Origin: Haliclona indistincta
Lineage: Eukaryota; Porifera; Demospongiae; Haplosclerida; Chalinidae
Direction: 5' to 3'
Assembly: GCA_964017065.1 (NCBI GenBank)
Contig: OZ024788.1
Span: 10,848,457-10,912,456, forward strand
DNA: 64,000 nt
Shown here: one piece after another, positions 1 through 11,639 of the stretch
How positions within the stretch are numbered: the stretch's first letter is position 1
Layout of the letters: each line of letters starts with the position of its first letter
The notes under the pieces: model-generated
What the model saw: the letters and a program-made list of their open reading frames with translations, nothing else
What the model was told of the DNA's origin: nothing
The model's database searches: none
Program-made: the position numbers and the translations under genes

Positions 1-1550
1 CAAGCTCATGTCTTCCCCAAGCTTCCTGTTCTTTCTGGTCTTTTTCTTTTTGTACCTTCTCTTCATGCTGATCAGCGTCTGCAACAGGCGTAGAAGACCA
101 CAGCAAAATGGAGACGAAAAAAATGAAAGAACTATTCATAGATATTTTTCAGTACACTAGTCACCGATTAAACTCTAAACAGTAATATCTCGAACAGTTG
201 CAAATATGTTCCCGATCATTTTTTCTTAGGGTTATCCACCATTCCGACCTTTTTGTCTTACTCAGCATTCCAATTCATACTGCAGTGGATTCGTTATCTC
301 GGGTTTTGATAAGATGGACGATTGATAAAAGTGTTGGTCTCATGAAGTGTCTATAGTTGGTGATGAGCCATAGCATCATGGACCCATTTCAAGTACATTA
401 CTTTCTTTTCAAACATCTTTGTTCACCAGATAAATCCGTTAAGATAACAAAAGTATGTCGGTAAAACAATCATATAAGGAATGCATTTGAAAAGAGCAGA
501 ATAGTTTTAAAAGAGTTTGAAATTACATTTTGTTATTAAGCTGTTCAGAAGAACATTGCAGTTTGAGAAGAGCTTGCTGGATAGCTATCACGGTTTGTTG
601 ACAATGAAATTCGTGTTTTGTTATTTTTGCTGTAACATTTTTGCTATTCCTTCCTGTTGTTTGAATCCTAACACCTGCGAGCATCATTGTATATTATAGC
701 GATTTTTATATTCGGATATTTATTCACTCACTGGTGCAATGATATTAACTCATTTCCCAAAGTCACTGAAGCTTGACCCTACAGCACAAGCCACACCTGC
801 TGCCCTTTTCTCCTTTCTTTTCCTCTGAGCTTCATTGCATCCTTTCGTCGTCATCTTCTAGTGCTGTGACACGTTTTGTCAGCTCTCTTCACTTCCTTTC
901 TAATCTGTACTTTGTCATTCAATCCGTTTCAGGTGCACAAAGTCTTTTAGAACCAGAAACAAATGACTAGTAACACACAGGACAGCATGGCTATTGTGCA
1001 TCCTGATCATAATGGTAAATGCCGCAAATCCAACAAACAATGGATGTTACTTTTAGACTTGTAAAATCTAAGTCTTGGTTACAAATATGCCGAGTAGGCG
1101 ATGAACAGCCTTGCCATTTTGGATAGCATCAATAATCATACCATATAAATACGAAAGCAGCTGGCCCATCTCGCATTGTTCAAAGTTCCCTGTAGCAATT
1201 CTGTTAGTAGTAGAATTGCTTCTCCAAGTGTCCTTCTTGAGCTTGGTAAAAAACAAAAGAACAATTATTACAGTCAAAATATTTTTTATTGTTTGTTTGT
1301 TAGTGGTTGAAAATATTACAGTACTGGAGCAAAGCTATTGCCCACAGCTGAAATCAACAGTTATTACATTATGTGTATATTGGGCAAAGTTGAATACTCC
1401 CCATTGTCACAACATTATAATAACTCTCACAATACTGGTAACCACAGTACATTTGCACACTTTTAATATGCAAGTGTTTTAACTATTCTTTGAGAAAATT
1501 CAACTATGTGAGACCTGTAACAATATGTTGTCAGCGGTTATGTTACTAGA
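1..1550. other. No supported gene; diverged edge of the repeat block
   Basis: I see no convincing coding exon here. About 230-760 resembles pieces of the later tandem unit: the motif CATTCCGACCTTTT near 239 recurs near 5430, 7295, 9160, 14637 and 19812, and the text near 567 recurs near 9513, 15153 and 20328. A short minus-strand reading frame at 1068-1277 is protein-like only in its C-terminal half and matches nothing I know. Confidence 0.5.
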
Positions 1551-1552
1551 CT

Positions 1553-1660
1553 TGGCTTACCAGTATTCGGCACTAAAGAGCTTACCAGTTTACTGAGATA
1601 GCAGTTTTAAATTTGGTCAGACTTTCTTCTAATCGAAAATTTATTCACTGAGATTGTTAA
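1553..1660 (-). pseudogene. Decayed fragment of DUF6729-like gene
   Basis: The minus strand is a diverged, stop-containing relative of the open exon at 22672-22948: nucleotide text around GCACTAAAGAGCTTACCAG aligns with GCACCAAAGAGCTCGCCAG there. The intact version encodes LPSQYTGELFGAEYLYAQSG, a segment I recall lying downstream of the core in DUF6729-type proteins. Only the alignment supports this call; the reading frame is destroyed. Confidence 0.45.
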
Positions 1661-1989
1661 CCTACGTTTAAAAATAATTTCCTCATTGAAGTATCCTGTG
1701 ATTGTGTATAGCTAGACACCAATTGGATCATGAGTACAAGTGACATGCTTGTACAAGTATCGACCACAAACTTATATCATCTTGGCATCTGCATCTAGTT
1801 ACAGTTTCCTGTCTTCTCCAGTTTACAATAGACAGTACAACACGAAGGTGACATAACGATTACATGTACCACATAAAAATTATTTTAAGTAGTAATTGTC
1901 ATTATAGTAATGGTTCTGTACTACTGCCCTTTGCAGTCTATTGCGACATGAAAGAGTTTGACTGATGATGATAATTCTCCACACTTCAG

Positions 1990-2430
1990 GAGAACATGAT
2001 CAAGGCATGAGTAAAAGTTCGTGCAACCTGTTGGGTAGTATATATCAAATGAGTAGAATGCGCTCAGGAAGTATAGGGGAATTTTTACTACCTCATCTAC
2101 TTCTCATGCTACCATGCAGTCGACAATAAAAAACGATTGAACGCTAGTTTCCTCTCTAATCACCACATACTACTTCATTTGGACAATATCCTTTCCCCCT
2201 ATACTGGGAATGTCCAGTCTGCTTGTTCATTGGTTGCTTACAGATACGACATGAATAGACATTTCTTGGCTTTGGCATAACAGCGGAAGTAGTTGGATTG
2301 ATAGAGGCACTCTTAAGAATGGACCTGACACATGATAGAAGATCCGGTAGTCTTGACAACACATCACACACATAGAGAGCAAGAAACCACTGCATTTTAG
2401 GCTAGTCACAGATAGGTGCTTGTTTGTCAA
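1990..2430 (-). pseudogene. C-terminal fragment of DUF6729-like gene, internally deleted
   Basis: Minus-strand translation gives MQWFLALYVCDVLSRLPDLL followed by a Cys cluster (CRICKQPMNKQTGH...YRGKGYCP), which resembles the terminal C-x2-C...H...YCP motif of transposon-like proteins I recall from marine invertebrates. Compared with the copies at 9969-10683 and 15580-16299, about 200 bp between the two blocks is missing, so the blocks are fused. A second reading frame overlaps the Cys cluster and continues to about 1990 with a hydrophobic, protein-like segment (see the copy at 9969-10683). Confidence 0.5.
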
Positions 2431-2882
2431 GCTTCTTTAGCTCATCTCCTGTGTAAGTACCAGACTCAGGCTTCTAAACTAAACTTGCCCGATGTAAACT
2501 TAGCTCAAAACGCAGTAGACGCTATTTTACAAAATGCTATTCTATTCTGAATGCTATTCTTTTACAAAATCTGCAAGGAATACGTAAGGTCAGGAATAGC
2601 CATAGAGATTGTGAATGACACGAGGAACAACAATGCCTCTATTCTTTTTTTCAAGCTCCCTCCTCTTTTTCTTTTCTAGTTGCTATTTTCTTCACTGTGT
2701 CTTGGTCGTCTTCTTCCTCTGCTCTAGCATCATTGGACCCATTTCAACTTTGTTTTCAAACATCTTCGTTTACCAGATAATAAAAGTATATCCGTAAAAC
2801 TATCATTGAAGAGAGCATAACAGTTTGAAAAGAATATTAAAGTTTATAAAGAACATAGCAGTTTGATAATTACAGTTTGTTA

Positions 2883-3571
2883 TTAAGGTGGCGGGTTACC
2901 GTTCGATATGAATATTAATGAGTTAAATTCTTTTGTTTGTAACTTTTGACAGAAACTATTACAGAGTACAATACTTGTTATGGAGCATGCTGACGTGCGT
3001 CCATGCTTCACTAGCGAATTTCAGCTAGATCTGCAAACCGAGAAGTGCGCGGGATCTCTGGGACGCTGTAGCAATTTTTCGAACCAAAATTCTCGACGTG
3101 CAGCAATAGCACGTCTACAATAAAGCGCTGTACTTCAAGCCAAGGACACTGCCGAGGGCATGACGAGGCCTTTTTTCGCTTTTTTTCTCGAGTCCTGAGT
3201 TATCGTCGACGAACGATGAATGTTTGCTAGTGACCCGCGCTTTAGAATTCATAAAAAATCTACAAGAGCAAAATTCAAAAAAAGGCCTCGTCATGCCCTC
3301 GGCAGTGTCCTTGGCTTGAAGTACAGCGCTTTATTGTAGACGTGCTATTGCTGCACGTCGAGAATTTTGGTTCGAAAAATTGCTACAGCGTTCCAGAGAT
3401 CCCGCGCACTTCTCGGTTTGCAGATCTAGCTGAAATTCGCTAGTGAAGCATGGACGCACGTCAGCATGCTCCATAACAAGTTTTGTACTCTGTAATAGTT
3501 TCTGTCAAAAGTTACAAACAAAAGAATTTAACTCATTAATATTCATATCGAACCGTAACCCGCCACCTTAA
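2883..3571. mobile_element. 681-bp foldback MITE with TTAA target duplication
   Basis: TTAA at 2883-2886 and 3568-3571 bounds two arms of about 290 bp (2887-3177 and 3277-3567) that are nearly perfect reverse complements around a loop of about 100 bp. The ends read GGTGGCGGGTTACCG inward. The paralogous unit near 11255-11270 has the uninterrupted sequence (TGTTATTAAGCTGTTCAG), a clean empty site with a single TTAA. TTAA duplication is typical of piggyBac and Kolobok elements; the element itself encodes nothing. Confidence 0.9.
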
Positions 3572-3949
3572 GCTGTTCAGTGAAATTACATCAAACTACT
3601 CCATGTCTTCTGAACATTGCAGAACATTGCAGTTTAAGAAGAGCTTGTAGCTCAATTGTAAGCCTGTCCACCTGCAACTTTAGGATTCGGTTTTCCTCCA
3701 TCAACCTAACCTCCTCCACTGAGCTACTGAAAAAAAATTAACTGCATTCCCCAGCTATCACGGTTTGTCGACAATCAAACTACTCCAAATCCTCCATGTC
3801 CTCCAAATGACAGTGTCGTTTATCGCCTAAACAAGGGATATGTCTCATGCACTGTTGGCAACCTCTAAATGAATGAAAACTTTTGAGACATTAGCAAGTG
3901 TGCTTTCACATGAGCCTCAATTTCTTTGATCATTTCGATTTTATTTCTT

Positions 3950-4100
3950 GTTCTCCTCTATTCTTCTTTTCTACCGTCTGCTCTATATCTAGCCCCGATG
4001 GGTTGACGGCCAGCACCATCTCAGCTTCGGCCCCGGTGCTGCTGCCACCCTGCTCAGCGATGCTCTCACTTCTCTTTCCTATCAAAGCACCCATTAATTT
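3950..4100 (-). pseudogene. Copy of amplified 'EMVLA' exon
   Basis: The minus strand carries a copy of an exon-like block that recurs through the left third of the window (11640-11770, 12530-12650, 17212-17412, 18077-18330, 26039-26270). The shared translation is an EMVLA core, then (S/L)GQDIE, TVEKKN and a Lys/Glu-rich tail. No function is recognised; composition suggests a charged, probably nuclear or coiled protein segment. Confidence 0.4.
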
Positions 4101-4413
4101 TAGCACTCGCGTGTAAATTTAAATTTACTGACGTAAACAATAAATAACAATAATAATAATAAGTTCATTAGAACAAAGATGACATGTCAAAGTGTGTAAA
4201 TACACTGCTTCTACTGCTATCAATCTCAGGGTTCTTGGAATGCAAATTGCACTTTCATGTACAACTTTATTTCGAGATTTTTGAAGAGACGTTGTTGATA
4301 TTTGACTTTTTAATCACAAACACAAAACAAATTAAACTAAAAGTGCACGTGTATGCATTAAAAAATCAGGGATAGCTACTATTTAAGTCTTCGAGTGCTT
4401 CTTCCTCATCTTC

Positions 4414-4640
4414 TCATCCTCCAATCTGACACACACCATGTCTACTCCGTCTGCGTTCTCTGCTACGTGATCGGCGAGAGGGCGGTGCTTGACTGTGGTG
4501 GTGGTGGTGGCTGCGCGGTTCTCTCGACCCAGATGTCATCCTGCTGCTGCGATGAGTGACGTCCTCCCTAGTGACCCTGCTGTCAGAACGTCGAGTCGAG
4601 ACCCGTTGTGGTGGGCTGGCGATGCACAGCACGGTCATCT
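4414..4640 (-). pseudogene. Arg/Ser-rich exon fragment, copy 0
   Basis: Minus-strand translation ends in an RS-rich tail (PPSRRSRSRERRRSRHG) followed by VCQIGG and a stop. The copy at 12105-12359 stops at the same place. The copy near 17700 reads CGA GGA where this one has TGA, and there continues into an acidic tail, but that copy is frameshifted upstream of the RS tail. The three paralogues therefore carry different lesions. Function unknown. Confidence 0.4.
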
Positions 4641-5360
4641 TCGATGATGTTGGACTTGGACTCGCTGTCTTCTTCACACAATTAATTGTGTGAGATAAAG
4701 TGAGAACCACAGCTCTGATGTTGATGTTGATTAAGCTAGCGAAGGCCATGATATCGACTCCCTCTCCCCACACACCAGACATGGCTGTCTCTTCTTCTTT
4801 TTCTCTTAGTTGCTCTTCATCATAGATCACTGTTGTTATCGATTTTATTTCTTGCTGTCCTCCATTCTTCTTCTCTACCGTCTGCTCTGTATCTTGCCCG
4901 ATGAGGCGACAGCCATTTAGAAATCATGGCTAACACTAACACTAGCAAATACAGTCGCCCCAAACATTGACTGTAAAAAAAAAAACATTAAGCAGAATAA
5001 ATATCTAGTGCACCTTCATAGTATACAAACACGTACTAGTATTGAAATAGAGCAATTGTGCTAATAACTATTGACAGACTTTAATAGTTAAAGTGATGAA
5101 GTAGCATTGTCATATCATGGCTAACACTGCTTGACCTCATCTGGCTCCTTCTCTTCCTCTCCTTCACCACCAGGCACACTACTTTCCAAACCAGAGTCCG
5201 GCTCTAAAGTTTCTCTCGTCGATGTCATCGATGACAAGCTATCACAGCCACCAGCTCCAGCTGCAGCTGACGAGTTATCTAGTGAACCTATTGTATGCTA
5301 TAATAATTTGTCTCAATGGAAGACAAGTTCACTGACTACAGTCTAGACAAGATCACTACA

Positions 5361-6026
5361 TTAATTTGATTGTAAGTTTATAGTTTGACAATAATTTGTA
5401 CAATGCTTCGCTGATAACAAAGCCATCATTCCGACCTTTTGTTCTGACTCGGCTAAGCTGGACGTCTTCAAAATCTGATTCGGAGCAACTTTCATAGTTA
5501 CTAACAACCTTTCCATTCCAATACTGCAGTTGCATTTGTTATCTCGAGTTTTGTTAAGATGCAAGATTGATAAAACTGTTGGTCTCACGAAGTGTCTATA
5601 GTTGGTAATGATCCATAGCACCATTAGACCAATTCCTTCCCAAACACTGTGGATAAACACTGTGAAACTATGGATAGGAGATGAAAGAATGTCTGTTCCC
5701 CATGTTTGGTAGTTTGATAACTCATTTCGAATTCTTTCAGTAACTAATTTGGGCATTTGGTGATACAATAAAGAGTTGGGTATTTGAAATGCCCTACCAG
5801 TTATGAATTTATGAGTAGCACCTCCATTTGCAGCAATCAGTTGTTCCAACCACACACGAAAATTTCTGGCTGAATCAGCAGGAGTGTTGCCTTGAGTGAC
5901 AGGAGAGGATGGCAAACCACAGCCTAAGTGTATCGCGTCATCGTTAGCTAAGTAGAAAATTAAGCCGGGATCCTCATCCTCTACATATGCTCGCCTTTTT
6001 TTTTCTGGAGGGGGCGAGCTCGACAT
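5361..6026 (-). CDS. Hypothetical nuclear-type protein, copy 1 (221 aa)
   Basis: The start is the ATG at 6024-6026 in a good context (GTAAAAATGT); the reading frame upstream is only a GC-rich tandem repeat. The N-terminus has PPPEKKRRAYVEDED, a basic patch followed by acids that suits a nuclear localisation signal. The middle (residues about 50-110, with ADSARNFRVWLEQLIAANGG and FQIPNSLLYH) is protein-like and has a diverged relative at 24720-24866, which argues for real coding history. The last 80 residues are less convincing and may be intron or UTR. No known domain is recognised. Copy 2 differs at the C-terminus through a one-base indel near 5440. Confidence 0.45.
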   Translation of the reverse strand: MSSSPPPEKKRRAYVEDEDPGLIFYLANDDAIHLGCGLPSSPVTQGNTPADSARNFRVWLEQLIAANGGATHKFITGRAFQIPNSLLYHQMPKLVTERIRNELSNYQTWGTDILSSPIHSFTVFIHSVWEGIGLMVLWIITNYRHFVRPTVLSILHLNKTRDNKCNCSIGMERLLVTMKVAPNQILKTSSLAESEQKVGMMALLSAKHCTNYCQTINLQSN

Positions 6027-6039
6027 TTTTACCTGGGTG

Positions 6040-6435
6040 AAGGCAGCAAGGGCCGAGGGCAGCAAGGGCCGACTATGAGAATTAGGAAGCGAGTGTGATG
6101 AAGGCAGGAGCCAGATGAGGGCAGGAGCCAGGAGAGCCTGAGCCAACAGTAAGATGAGGGACAGCAGAGCAGCACAGAGGGCTGGAGACGAATAAGAATG
6201 GGACGAGGGCCGGCAGAGTACAGAGGCCGGGCAGGAGCAGTAAGATGAGGGACAGCAGAGCAGCACAGAGGGCTGGAGACGAATAACAGTAAGATGAGGG
6301 ACAGCAGAGCCGCACAGAGGGCTGGAGACGATTAAGAATGGGACGAGGGCCGGCAGAGTACAGAGGCCGGGCAGGAGGAGTGTGATGAGGGCAAGAGCCA
6401 GGAGAGCCTGAGCCAACAGGATTAGGACGCAAACA
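6040..6435. repeat. GC-rich internal tandem repeat in copy 1
   Basis: Imperfect repeats of blocks such as GATGAGGGACAGCAGAGC, GGCTGGAGACGA and GGCCGGCAGAGTACAGAGGC lie immediately upstream of the 221-aa ORF. The same block recurs at 7904-8299 in copy 2. It is much richer in GC than its surroundings and may serve as a promoter or 5' UTR. It creates long Leu/Ala/Pro-rich spurious reading frames on the minus strand. Confidence 0.7.
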
Positions 6436-7290
6436 AGCACACGAGCTGTCAGAACGTCGAGTCGAGACCCGTTGTGGTGGGCTGGCGATGCACAGCACGG
6501 TCATCTTCGATGATGTTGGACTTGGACTCGCTGTCTTCCTCACACAATTAATTGTGTGAGATAAAGTGAGAACCACAGCTCTGATGTTGATGTTGATTAA
6601 GCTAGCGAAGGCCATGATATCGACTCCCTCTCCCCACACACCAGACATGGCTGTCTCTTCTTCTTTTTCTCTTAGTTGCTCTTCATCATAGATCACTGTT
6701 GTTATCGATTTTATTTCTTGCTGTCCTCCATTCTTCTTCTCTACCGTCTGCTCTGTATCTTGCCCGATGAGGCGACAGCCATTTAGAAATCATGGCTAAC
6801 ACTAACACTAGCAAATACAGTCGCCCCAAACATTGACTGTAAAAAAAACACATTAAGCAGAATAAATATCTAGTGCACCTTCATAGTATACAAACACGTA
6901 CTAGTATTGAAATAGAGCAATTGTGCTAATAACTATTGACAGACTTTAATAGTTAAAGTGATGAAGTAGCATTGTCATATCATGGCTAACACTGCTTGAC
7001 CTCATCTGGCTCCTTCTCTTCCTCTCCTTCACCACCAGGCACACTACTTTCCAAACCAGAGTCCGGCTCTAAAGTTTCTCTCGTCGATGTCATCGATGAC
7101 AAGCTATCACAGCCACCAGCTCCAGCTGCAGCTGACGAGTTATCTAGTGAACCTATTGTATGCTATAATAATTTGTCTCAATGGAAGACAAGTTCACTGA
7201 CTACAGTCTAGACAAGATCACTACATTAATTTGATTGTAAGTTTATAGTTTGACAATAATTTGTACAATGCTTCGCTGATAACAAAGCCA

Positions 7291-7890
7291 TCATTCCGAC
7301 CTTTTGTCTGACTCGGCTAAGCTGGACGTCTTCAAAATCTGATTCGGAGCAACTTTCATAGTTACTAACAACCTTTCCATTCCAATACTGCAGTTGCATT
7401 TGTTATCTCGAGTTTTGTTAAGATGCAAGATTGATAAAACTGTTGGTCTCACGAAGTGTCTATAGTTGGTAATGATCCATAGCACCATTAGACCAATTCC
7501 TTCCCAAACACTGTGGATAAACACTGTGAAACTATGGATAGGAGATGAAAGAATGTCTGTTCCCCATGTTTGGTAGTTTGATAACTCATTTCGAATTCTT
7601 TCAGTAACTAATTTGGGCATTTGGTGATACAATAAAGAGTTGGGTATTTGAAATGCCCTACCAGTTATGAATTTATGAGTAGCACCTCCATTTGCAGCAA
7701 TCAGTTGTTCCAACCACACACGAAAATTTCTGGCTGAATCAGCAGGAGTGTTGCCTTGAGTGACAGGAGAGGATGGCAAACCACAGCCTAAGTGTATCGC
7801 GTCATCGTTAGCTAAGTAGAAAATTAAGCCGGGATCCTCATCCTCTACATATGCTCGCCTTTTTTTTTCTGGAGGGGGCGAGCTCGACAT
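7291..7890 (-). CDS. Hypothetical nuclear-type protein, copy 2 (199 aa)
   Basis: Second copy of the ORF at 5361-6026, starting at the ATG at 7888-7890 with the same PPPEKKRR N-terminus and ARNFRVWLEQLIAANGG block. A one-base difference near 7304 changes the C-terminus to ...SLAESDKRSE. As in copy 1 the C-terminal third is weakly supported. The GC-rich repeat lies directly upstream at 7904-8299. Confidence 0.42.
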   Translation of the reverse strand: MSSSPPPEKKRRAYVEDEDPGLIFYLANDDAIHLGCGLPSSPVTQGNTPADSARNFRVWLEQLIAANGGATHKFITGRAFQIPNSLLYHQMPKLVTERIRNELSNYQTWGTDILSSPIHSFTVFIHSVWEGIGLMVLWIITNYRHFVRPTVLSILHLNKTRDNKCNCSIGMERLLVTMKVAPNQILKTSSLAESDKRSE

Positions 7891-9154
7891 TTTTACCTGG
7901 GTGAAGGCAGCAAGGGCCGAGGGCAGCAAGGGCCGACTATGAGAATTAGGAAGCGAGTGTGATGAAGGCAGGAGCCAGATGAGGGCAGGAGCCAGGAGAG
8001 CCTGAGCCAACAGTAAGATGAGGGACAGCAGAGCAGCACAGAGGGCTGGAGACGAATAAGAATGGGACGAGGGCCGGCAGAGTACAGAGGCCGGGCAGGA
8101 GCAGTAAGATGAGGGACAGCAGAGCAGCACAGAGGGCTGGAGACGAATAACAGTAAGATGAGGGACAGCAGAGCCGCACAGAGGGCTGGAGACGATTAAG
8201 AATGGGACGAGGGCCGGCAGAGTACAGAGGCCGGGCAGGAGGAGTGTGATGAGGGCAAGAGCCAGGAGAGCCTGAGCCAACAGGATTAGGACGCAAACAA
8301 GCACACGAGCTGTCAGAACGTCGAGTCGAGACCCGTTGTGGTGGGCTGGCGATGCACAGCACGGTCATCTTCGATGATGTTGGACTTGGACTCGCTGTCT
8401 TCCTCACACAATTAATTGTGTGAGATAAAGTGAGAACCACAGCTCTGATGTTGATGTTGATTAAGCTAGCGAAGGCCATGATATCGACTCCCTCTCCCCA
8501 CACACCAGACATGGCTGTCTCTTCTTCTTTTTCTCTTAGTTGCTCTTCATCATAGATCACTGTTGTTATCGATTTTATTTCTTGCTGTCCTCCATTCTTC
8601 TTCTCTACCGTCTGCTCTGTATCTTGCCCGATGAGGCGACAGCCATTTAGAAATCATGGCTAACACTAACACTAGCAAATACAGTCGCCCCAAACATTGA
8701 CTGTAAAAAAAACACATTAAGCAGAATAAATATCTAGTGCACCTTCATAGTATACAAACACGTACTAGTATTGAAATAGAGCAATTGTGCTAATAACTAT
8801 TGACAGACTTTAATAGTTAAAGTGATGAAGTAGCATTGTCATATCATGGCTAACACTGCTTGACCTCATCTGGCTCCTTCTCTTCCTCTCCTTCACCACC
8901 AGGCACACTACTTTCCAAACCAGAGTCCGGCTCTAAAGTTTCTCTCGTCGATGTCATCGATGACAAGCTATCACAGCCACCAGCTCCAGCTGCAGCTGAC
9001 GAGTTATCTAGTGAACCTATTGTATGCTATAATAATTTGTCTCAATGGAAGACAAGTTCACTGACTACAGTCTAGACAAGATCACTACATTAATTTGATT
9101 GTAAGTTTATAGTTTGACAATAATTTGTACAATGCTTCGCTGATAACAAAGCCA

Positions 9155-9374
9155 TCATTCCGACCTTTTGTCTGACTCGGCTAAGCTGGACGTCTTCAAA
9201 ATCTGATTCGGAGCAACTTTCATAGTTACTAACAACCTTTCCATTCCAATACTGCAGTTGCATTTGTTATCTCGAGTTTTGTTAAGATGCAAGATTGATA
9301 AAACTGTTGGTCTCACGAAGTGTCTATAGTTGGTAATGATCCATAGCACCATTAGACCAATTCCTTCCCAAACA
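9155..9374 (-). pseudogene. Truncated third copy of the hypothetical ORF
   Basis: Only the 3' part of the ORF (from about VWEGIGLMVLW onward) remains because the 1.86-kb repeat breaks off at 9374. The N-terminal half, including the basic patch and the ARNF block, is absent, so this copy cannot encode the protein. Confidence 0.6.
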
Positions 9375-9968
9375 TTTTTGGTTACCAGATAAATCTGTTC
9401 AGAATGTTCTGTAAAACGATCATAAAGAACGCATTGAAGAGAGTATAACAATTTCAAAAGAATAATTACAGTTTGTTATTAAACTGTTCAGAAGAACATT
9501 GCAGTTTGAGAAGAGCTTGCTGGATAGCTATCACAGTTTGTGAACAGTGAAATTACATCAAACTACTCCATGCCCTCTGAATGACAGTGTCGTGTATCGC
9601 CTAAACGAGGGATAGGTCTCATGCTCTGTTGGCAACCTCAAAATGAGTGAAAAAGTTGAGGCATTAGCAAGTGTGCTTTCACATGTGCCTCAATTTTGAT
9701 GTGTCAGGAAAAAAATTGACTACACCACTGGACTCTTTATTTATTTTCAGATGTTTGCGTGTTGAAATTGATGCATTGACGTCTCTAACCATCAACTTAA
9801 ACTTTACTAAATCATCTACTGATTGTTCTAAAGTGTCGAATTTGTACTGGCGACAAACAGTAACTATTAATAACACTGTTCAGAAAATAATTATATATTT
9901 TTTAAGAGAAGATTAGCAGCACGAGCCACACCTGCTGGGCTCTTTTCCTTTTCTCCTTTCTGTTCCAC

Positions 9969-10683
9969 TTAGCTTCTTTGTATCCTTTTGTCGTCTTCTG
10001 GTGCGTCAGTGATGCAAGTGTGACAGTTTGCCACAACATGCTCAAGGCATGAGTAAAAGTTCGTGCAACCTGTTGGGTAGCATATATCAAATGCGTAGAA
10101 TGCACTCAGTAGGTACAGGGGAATTTTTACCACCTCATCTACTTCACACACTACCATGTAGTCGACAATTAAAAACGATTGAACGCTAGTATCCTCTCTA
10201 ATCACCACATACTGCTTCATTTGGACAGTATTCTTTCTCCCTATACTGGGCATGACCAGTCTGCTTGTTCATTGGTTGATTACAGATACGACATGAATGG
10301 ACATTTCTTGGCTTTGGCATAACAGCGGAAGTAGTTGGATTGATAGAGGCACTCATAAGAATGGATCCTTTGCTGTCGCTGTACTCTTCTGTTGATCAAG
10401 TTTAGAAGTCAGCATATCTTTCATTAAATATCTGATGAGATGGTATGTTCTCTACGTTCCACAGGTTGTTTGTTTGTCTTTTGTATAGTTGTCACACAAT
10501 GGGGCATGTATGATCTGTAGGTCCTCCCTCGCTGTCCTTTATTGTGAAATATTCATCACTGTCACCGTATGTTGACGTGACACAAGCATGAAGATCCGGT
10601 AGTCTTGACAACACATCACGCACATCACGCAGCAAGAAACCACTGCATTTTAGGCTAGTCACAGATAGGTGCTGGTTTGTCAA
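9969..10683 (-). pseudogene. DUF6729-like C-terminal fragment, unit A
   Basis: From right to left, the minus strand encodes CSGFLL...DVLSRLPDL.ACVTSTYGDSDEYFTIKD in alternating frames, then after several stops the Cys cluster (HSCRICNQPMNKQTGHAQYR.K.YCPNE). An overlapping frame (9969-10253) starts within the Cys cluster and reads KQYVVIREDTSVQSFLIVDYMVV, then a conserved-looking segment with LLSAFYAFDI and TGCTNFYSCLEH. That second segment resembles the C-terminal block of several multi-copy invertebrate proteins I recall. The fragment is frameshifted and not functional as it stands. Confidence 0.5.
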
Positions 10684-11639
10684 GCTTCTTTTGCTCGTCT
10701 CCTGCGTAAGTACCAGTCTTTAGGCTTCTGCCCAGTACAAAAATGATGTTCTCCTTTAGCGTATTGACGGAGAATCTTTCTCTACTCAGCGTTGCTCTGG
10801 GTATCCCGCGGCATGATGGTAGACTTTAATACCACCACAAGACTACAAAAGTAAGAAGAAACTAAACTTGCCAGATGTAAACTTATCCCAAAACACAGTA
10901 GACACGAGACTTTGAATGCTCTTCTTTTATTACAAAATCTGCAAGGAATACGTAAGGTCAGAACTAGCCATAGAGATCGTGAATGTCACGAGGAAAAACA
11001 ATGCCTCTATTCTTTTTTTTTCAAGCTCCCTCCTCTTTTTCTTTTCTAGTTGCTATTTTCTTCACTGTGTCTTGGTCGTCTTCTTCCTCTGCTCTAGCAT
11101 CATTGGACCCATTTCAAGTTCATTACTTTGTTTTCAAACATCTTTGTTTACCAGATAATAAAAGTATATCCGTAAAACTATCATTGAAGAGAGCATAACA
11201 GTTTGAAAAGAATATTAAAGTTTATAAAGAACATACCAGTTTGATAATTACAGTTTGTTATTAAGCTGTTCAGTGAAATTACATCAAACTACTCCATGTC
11301 TTCTGAACATTGCAGAACATTGCAGTTTAAGAAGAGCTTGTAGCTCAATTGTAAGCCTGTCCACCTGCAACTTTAGGATTCGGTTTTCCTCATCAACCTA
11401 ACCTCCTCCACTGAGCTGAAAAAAAAATTAACTGCATTCCCCAGCTATCACGGTTTGTCGACAATCAAACTACTCCAAATCCTCCATGTCCTCCAAATGA
11501 CAGTGTCGTTTATCGCCTAAACAAGGGATATGTCTCATGCACTGTTGGCAACCTCTAAATGAATGAAATCTTTTGAGACATTAGCAAGTGTGCTTTCACA
11601 TGAGCCTCAATTTCTTTGATCATTTCGATTTTATTTCTT

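Larger units (their letters stand above)
4579..9374. repeat. 1.86-kb tandem repeat, 2.6 near-identical copies
   Basis: Copies run 4579-6444 (1,866 bp), 6445-8308 (1,864 bp) and 8309-9374 (truncated). The differences I noticed are one- or two-base changes, for example in an A-run near 4978/6840 and TTTTGTTC versus TTTTGTC near 5440/7304. The third copy stops abruptly after TTCCTTCCCAAACA, where unrelated sequence of the larger 5-kb unit begins. Near identity implies very recent duplication or assembly redundancy. Each full copy carries one minus-strand ORF (5361-6026, 7291-7890). Confidence 0.92.

Noticed and set aside
1111..1482. 123-codon plus-strand ORF
   Set aside because: AT-rich, hydrophobic composition typical of random frames in this DNA; not conserved in the paralogous units.
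5131..5346. 71-codon plus-strand ORF repeated three times (SSGSFSSSPSPPGTLLSKPE)
   Set aside because: The opposite strand is equally open and acidic (SGLESSVPGGEGEEEKEPDE) and matches the orientation of the neighbouring ORF; neither can be preferred from sequence alone.
5361..6440. A 359-codon minus-strand frame with a Leu/Ala/Pro-rich first half
   Set aside because: The first half is translation of a GC-rich tandem repeat; the plausible start is the internal ATG at 6024-6026.
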